Origin: Nitrospirota bacterium
GTDB lineage: Bacteria; Nitrospirota; Thermodesulfovibrionia; Thermodesulfovibrionales; UBA9159
Length of the DNA: 34,339 nucleotides
Reading direction: 5' to 3'
Assembly (NCBI GenBank): GCA_023382175.1
Contig: JAMCQB010000168.1
Location: 1-34,339 of the forward strand
Shown here: positions 32,246 to 34,339 of the stretch, piece by piece
How positions within the stretch are numbered: position 1 is the stretch's first letter
Layout: each line of letters begins with the position of its first letter
Position numbers and translations under genes: made by a program
Notes under the pieces: generated by a model
The model's input: only the letters and a program-made list of their open reading frames with translations
Told to the model about the DNA's origin: nothing
The model's database searches: none

Positions 32246-33457
32246 CTAAACGTTATCCAGCATATGCCCGAGTTTCTTTTTTTTCGTCCTGAGGTAGATG
32301 ATATTCTTATCGTGGGGTCTGCTTTCTATGGACACCCTTTCCACGACCTTGAGGCCGTATCCTTCGAGGCCCACGATCTTTTTTGGATTGTTGGTCATGA
32401 GCCGCATCTTCCTGACCCCCAGATCAACCAGTATCTGCGCGCCGATGCCGTAGTCCCTCAAGTCCGGCTTGAACCCCAGCTTTAAGTTGGCCTCTACCGT
32501 GTCGAGACCTTTGTCCTGAAGTTCATATGCCCTCAATTTATTGGCGAGGCCGATACCCCTGCCCTCCTGCCTCATGTAGAGGACGACTCCCTTCTCCTCT
32601 TTATCGATCATCTGCACGGCTTGATGGAGCTGGTCTCCGCAATCGCATCTCCTGGAGCCGAAGACGTCCCCTGTGAGACATTCCGAGTGGACCCTCACGA
32701 GAACGGCATCCTCCGGCTTTATCTCCCCTTTCACCAAAGCGATATGGACATTGCTGTCCATATCGTTGGTGTATGCGATGGCCCTGAACTCGCCGTATTC
32801 AGTAGGGAGTTTCACATCAGAGATCCTCTTTACGAACCGTTCGGTACGCACCCGATAATGGATGAGGTCCTTGACGGTTACGATCTTGAGGTTGTGCCTC
32901 TTTGCAAATTCCATCAACTCAGGGACCCTGGCCATGGCGCCGTCGTCGCTCATTATCTCGCATATGACCCCTGCAGGATAAAGACCGGCGAGCCGTGCAA
33001 GGTCCACCGAGCCCTCTGTCTGGCCTGCCCTCTGGAGTACCCCTCCCGGTTTTGCCCTGAGGGGGAATACGTGCCCCGGCCGTGCAAGGTCATCAGCGCC
33101 GATCTTCAGGTCGATGGCGGTGAGTATGGTGGTTGCCCTGTCAGCAGCAGAGATTCCGGTGGTGACACCCTTTTTCGCCTCTATGGAGACGGTGAAGGCA
33201 GTGCCGAACTGGGAGGTATTTTCATCGGTCATCATTGACAGTTGCAGTTCCTCTACCCTCTGGGGGGTGAGGGACAGACAGATAAGCCCCCTGCCGTGCT
33301 TTGCCATGAAATTGATGGCGGACGGGGTTACCTTCTCTGCGGCCATGCAGAGGTCGCCCTCGTTCTCCCGGTCTTCGTCATCCACGAGGATCACCATTTT
33401 CCCCTTTGCAATGTCCTCTATGGCTTCATCTATGGTATTGAACTTATGTTTTTGCAT
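32246..33457 (-). CDS. ribBA: Bifunctional DHBP synthase / GTP cyclohydrolase II
   Basis: Residues 1-200 are RibB ([10 protein letters not shown] acidic metal loop, [25 protein letters not shown]), which makes 3,4-dihydroxy-2-butanone-4-phosphate. Residues ~205-403 are RibA with the zinc cysteines in [15 protein letters not shown] and the [12 protein letters not shown] loop. Both halves look active. I start at the ATG at 33457 (MQKHKFNT), because GGAGG lies seven nucleotides upstream. The longer frame to 33475 would place that ribosome site inside the coding region. It follows ribE and is followed within 3 nt by the methyltransferase gene. Confidence 0.96.
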   Translation of the reverse strand: MQKHKFNTIDEAIEDIAKGKMVILVDDEDRENEGDLCMAAEKVTPSAINFMAKHGRGLICLSLTPQRVEELQLSMMTDENTSQFGTAFTVSIEAKKGVTTGISAADRATTILTAIDLKIGADDLARPGHVFPLRAKPGGVLQRAGQTEGSVDLARLAGLYPAGVICEIMSDDGAMARVPELMEFAKRHNLKIVTVKDLIHYRVRTERFVKRISDVKLPTEYGEFRAIAYTNDMDSNVHIALVKGEIKPEDAVLVRVHSECLTGDVFGSRRCDCGDQLHQAVQMIDKEEKGVVLYMRQEGRGIGLANKLRAYELQDKGLDTVEANLKLGFKPDLRDYGIGAQILVDLGVRKMRLMTNNPKKIVGLEGYGLKVVERVSIESRPHDKNIIYLRTKKKKLGHMLDNV

Positions 33458-33478
33458 CACTCTTCCTCCAAACATTGT

Positions 33479-33515
33479 CAGGCAAGCCGGGATTCGACCC
33501 GCACTGCGATGCCTG
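33479..33515 (-). promoter_or_regulatory. Nested hairpin in the ribE-ribBA gap
   Basis: Outer arms CAGGC (33479-33483) and GCCTG (33511-33515) enclose inner arms CGGG/CCCG around ATTCGA. The inner part resembles a tRNA T-arm, but no tRNA can be folded around it. It sits about 20 nt upstream of the ribBA ATG and might affect ribBA expression. It does not look like an FMN riboswitch. Confidence 0.35.
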
Positions 33516-33535
33516 CCCCATCATCAGGGTTTCTT

Positions 33536-34204
33536 TTACTCAGCGTCTTTTATATATCCCGACTCAATCAGCGATTTCATCAAACTCCTATCACTGCCCG
33601 TCTTCCCTGAATCGCCTTTCCGGTTGAGAAAGCGCGCCACATACTTCCCTATTATATCAGCCTCGAGGTTTACCGTGGCTCCGGCGCTCTTGAAGCCGAT
33701 GGTGGTGAGGCGGGCGGTATGGGGGATGATGACCACAGAAAAGGCATCCTCTGAAACGTCCACCACAGTGAGGCTTATGCCGTCCAGGGCGATGGAACCT
33801 TTTTCCACAAGAAGGCCGGTGACCTTCTCCGGCGCTTCGACGGTTATCTCAAAGGTGTTCCCCACCAGGTTCTTTGATCTGATCCTTCCCACCGCATCCA
33901 CATGGCCAGTCACAAAATGGCCGCCCAGTTTCCCGTCAGCCTTGAGGGAGGGCTCAAGATTTACCCTGTCCCCGGGCTTGAGTTGGCCAAGGTTTGTGGA
34001 GCGCAGCGTTTCATCCGACAGATCAAAGGAGAGGATATTGCCATGCCGGCTCACCACGGTGAGACACGCGCCGTTGATGGCGATGCTGTCGCCAAGGGCT
34101 GCGTCCTTGGCCAGGGCGCCGGCTGCTATTGCCAGGGACGCTCCTGACTGTTTCCGGCTCAGGGATGCCGCCTCGCCCAGCTCGACAATGATGCCGGTAA
34201 ACAA
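33536..34204 (-). CDS. ribE: Riboflavin synthase alpha chain
   Basis: The 222-residue protein has two lumazine-binding domains. The first starts FTGIIVELG with [13 protein letters not shown]. The second has [23 protein letters not shown] and HTARLTTIG. It converts two 6,7-dimethyl-8-ribityllumazine molecules to riboflavin. It starts at TTG 34204 with AGGA six nucleotides upstream; no ATG is possible because the family begins exactly at this MFTGII position. The tail after the second domain ([20 protein letters not shown]) is slightly longer than usual. The stop of the upstream gene lies 1 nt before the TTG, so translation is coupled. ribD and ribH are not in the window. Confidence 0.95.
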   Translation of the reverse strand: MFTGIIVELGEAASLSRKQSGASLAIAAGALAKDAALGDSIAINGACLTVVSRHGNILSFDLSDETLRSTNLGQLKPGDRVNLEPSLKADGKLGGHFVTGHVDAVGRIRSKNLVGNTFEITVEAPEKVTGLLVEKGSIALDGISLTVVDVSEDAFSVVIIPHTARLTTIGFKSAGATVNLEADIIGKYVARFLNRKGDSGKTGSDRSLMKSLIESGYIKDAE

Positions 34205-34205
34205 G

Positions 34206-34339
34206 CTATTCCTCTACATCAATCTTAAAGTGCAGGGTTTTCTGATAAAATCCGAAAATGTCCACCATGGTGGACCATGAGGTCTGGACCCTGACGGTGT
34301 TCACTTTTCTCGTTACAATAATATCCCTTACTACCGTTA
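34206..34339 (-). CDS. 3' end of an upstream gene running off the right edge
   Basis: A minus-strand frame is open from the window edge to TAG at 34208-34206. It encodes at least 43 residues ending [20 protein letters not shown] then DVEE. Its end carries the ribE ribosome site and its stop is 1 nt from the ribE start, which is the main reason to call it real. I do not recognise the family from this fragment; it does not read like the end of RibD. The 16-bp palindrome at 34260-34275 falls inside it. Confidence 0.6.
   Translation of the reverse strand, partial: TVVRDIIVTRKVNTVRVQTSWSTMVDIFGFYQKTLHFKIDVEE

Noticed and set aside
33479-33515. tRNA gene suggested by a T-arm-like CGGGTCGAATCCCG
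   Set aside because: The T loop is one base short and no D-arm, anticodon arm or 7-bp acceptor stem can be formed around it.
34260-34275. Perfect 16-bp palindrome GTCCACCATGGTGGAC, a possible operator upstream of ribE
   Set aside because: It lies inside the open 3' coding end of the upstream gene (STMVD), has no promoter beside it, and one such palindrome in coding DNA is not strong evidence.

Overview
The window reads as ordinary bacterial chromosome carrying an unusual load of small dispersed palindromic repeats. Gene content and order suggest a Nitrospirota-like (Thermodesulfovibrionia-type) or deltaproteobacterial anaerobe: rpiB-glyA-nrdR, a TIGR03960/DUF2344 fusion followed by an RNase E/G, a DHH-CBS-nucleotidyltransferase fusion, a PHP-type PolX, paired phosphofructokinases with a class II aldolase, and ribE-ribBA. 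That placement is inference from gene style; there is no rRNA or marker that fixes it.

Layout. 1-1,090: a gene leaving the left edge behind a near-consensus promoter, then a MntA/HepT-type toxin-antitoxin pair. 1,110-5,116: a minus-strand surface-glycan cluster (two GT2 glycosyltransferases, a DUF2304 membrane protein, a GT-C/TPR membrane protein). 5,231-6,425: a TPR remnant and a lipoprotein. 6,604-9,095: a membrane-fused spermidine-synthase-like protein divergent from a small histidine kinase. 9,286-11,472: rpiB-glyA-nrdR. 11,642-15,764: fused radical SAM/DUF2344 protein and an RNase E/G. 15,908-18,213: DUF3300 and DUF2950. 18,344-18,770: an IS transposase remnant and a stand-alone Lrp/AsnC effector domain. 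18,837-25,515: tRNA nucleotidyltransferase fusion, diguanylate cyclase, PolX and DUF72. 25,588-30,046: a small unlisted ORF, two phosphofructokinases of different phosphoryl-donor signature, and a class II aldolase preceded by a 54-residue four-cysteine protein. 30,137-31,271: a frameshifted nuclease-like gene and a GNAT remnant. 31,421-34,339: ribE, ribBA and an ArsM-like methyltransferase in one transcription unit.

The most notable observation is in that last gene. The ArsM/AS3MT-like frame is interrupted by a single UGA exactly where the family has its second catalytic cysteine. It stays open for 62 more codons of family-typical sequence. A stem-loop that fits the bacterial SECIS rules starts 10 nt after the UGA, with its apical loop 17 nt downstream. 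I read it as a selenocysteine-containing arsenite-methyltransferase-like protein that a standard gene caller would truncate.

The second theme is the repeats. At least six kinds of short palindromic or iterated sequence are present. Three copies lie in-frame inside proteins at tolerant sites (a membrane-protein loop, an interdomain linker, a loop of a nuclease-like protein). One pair forms a perfect 40-bp inverted repeat around the DUF2344 module and has apparently removed the normal start of the RNase E/G gene. Another site shows three repeats nested in one another. All of this was read by eye; homology statements are from memory of the families, not from searches.
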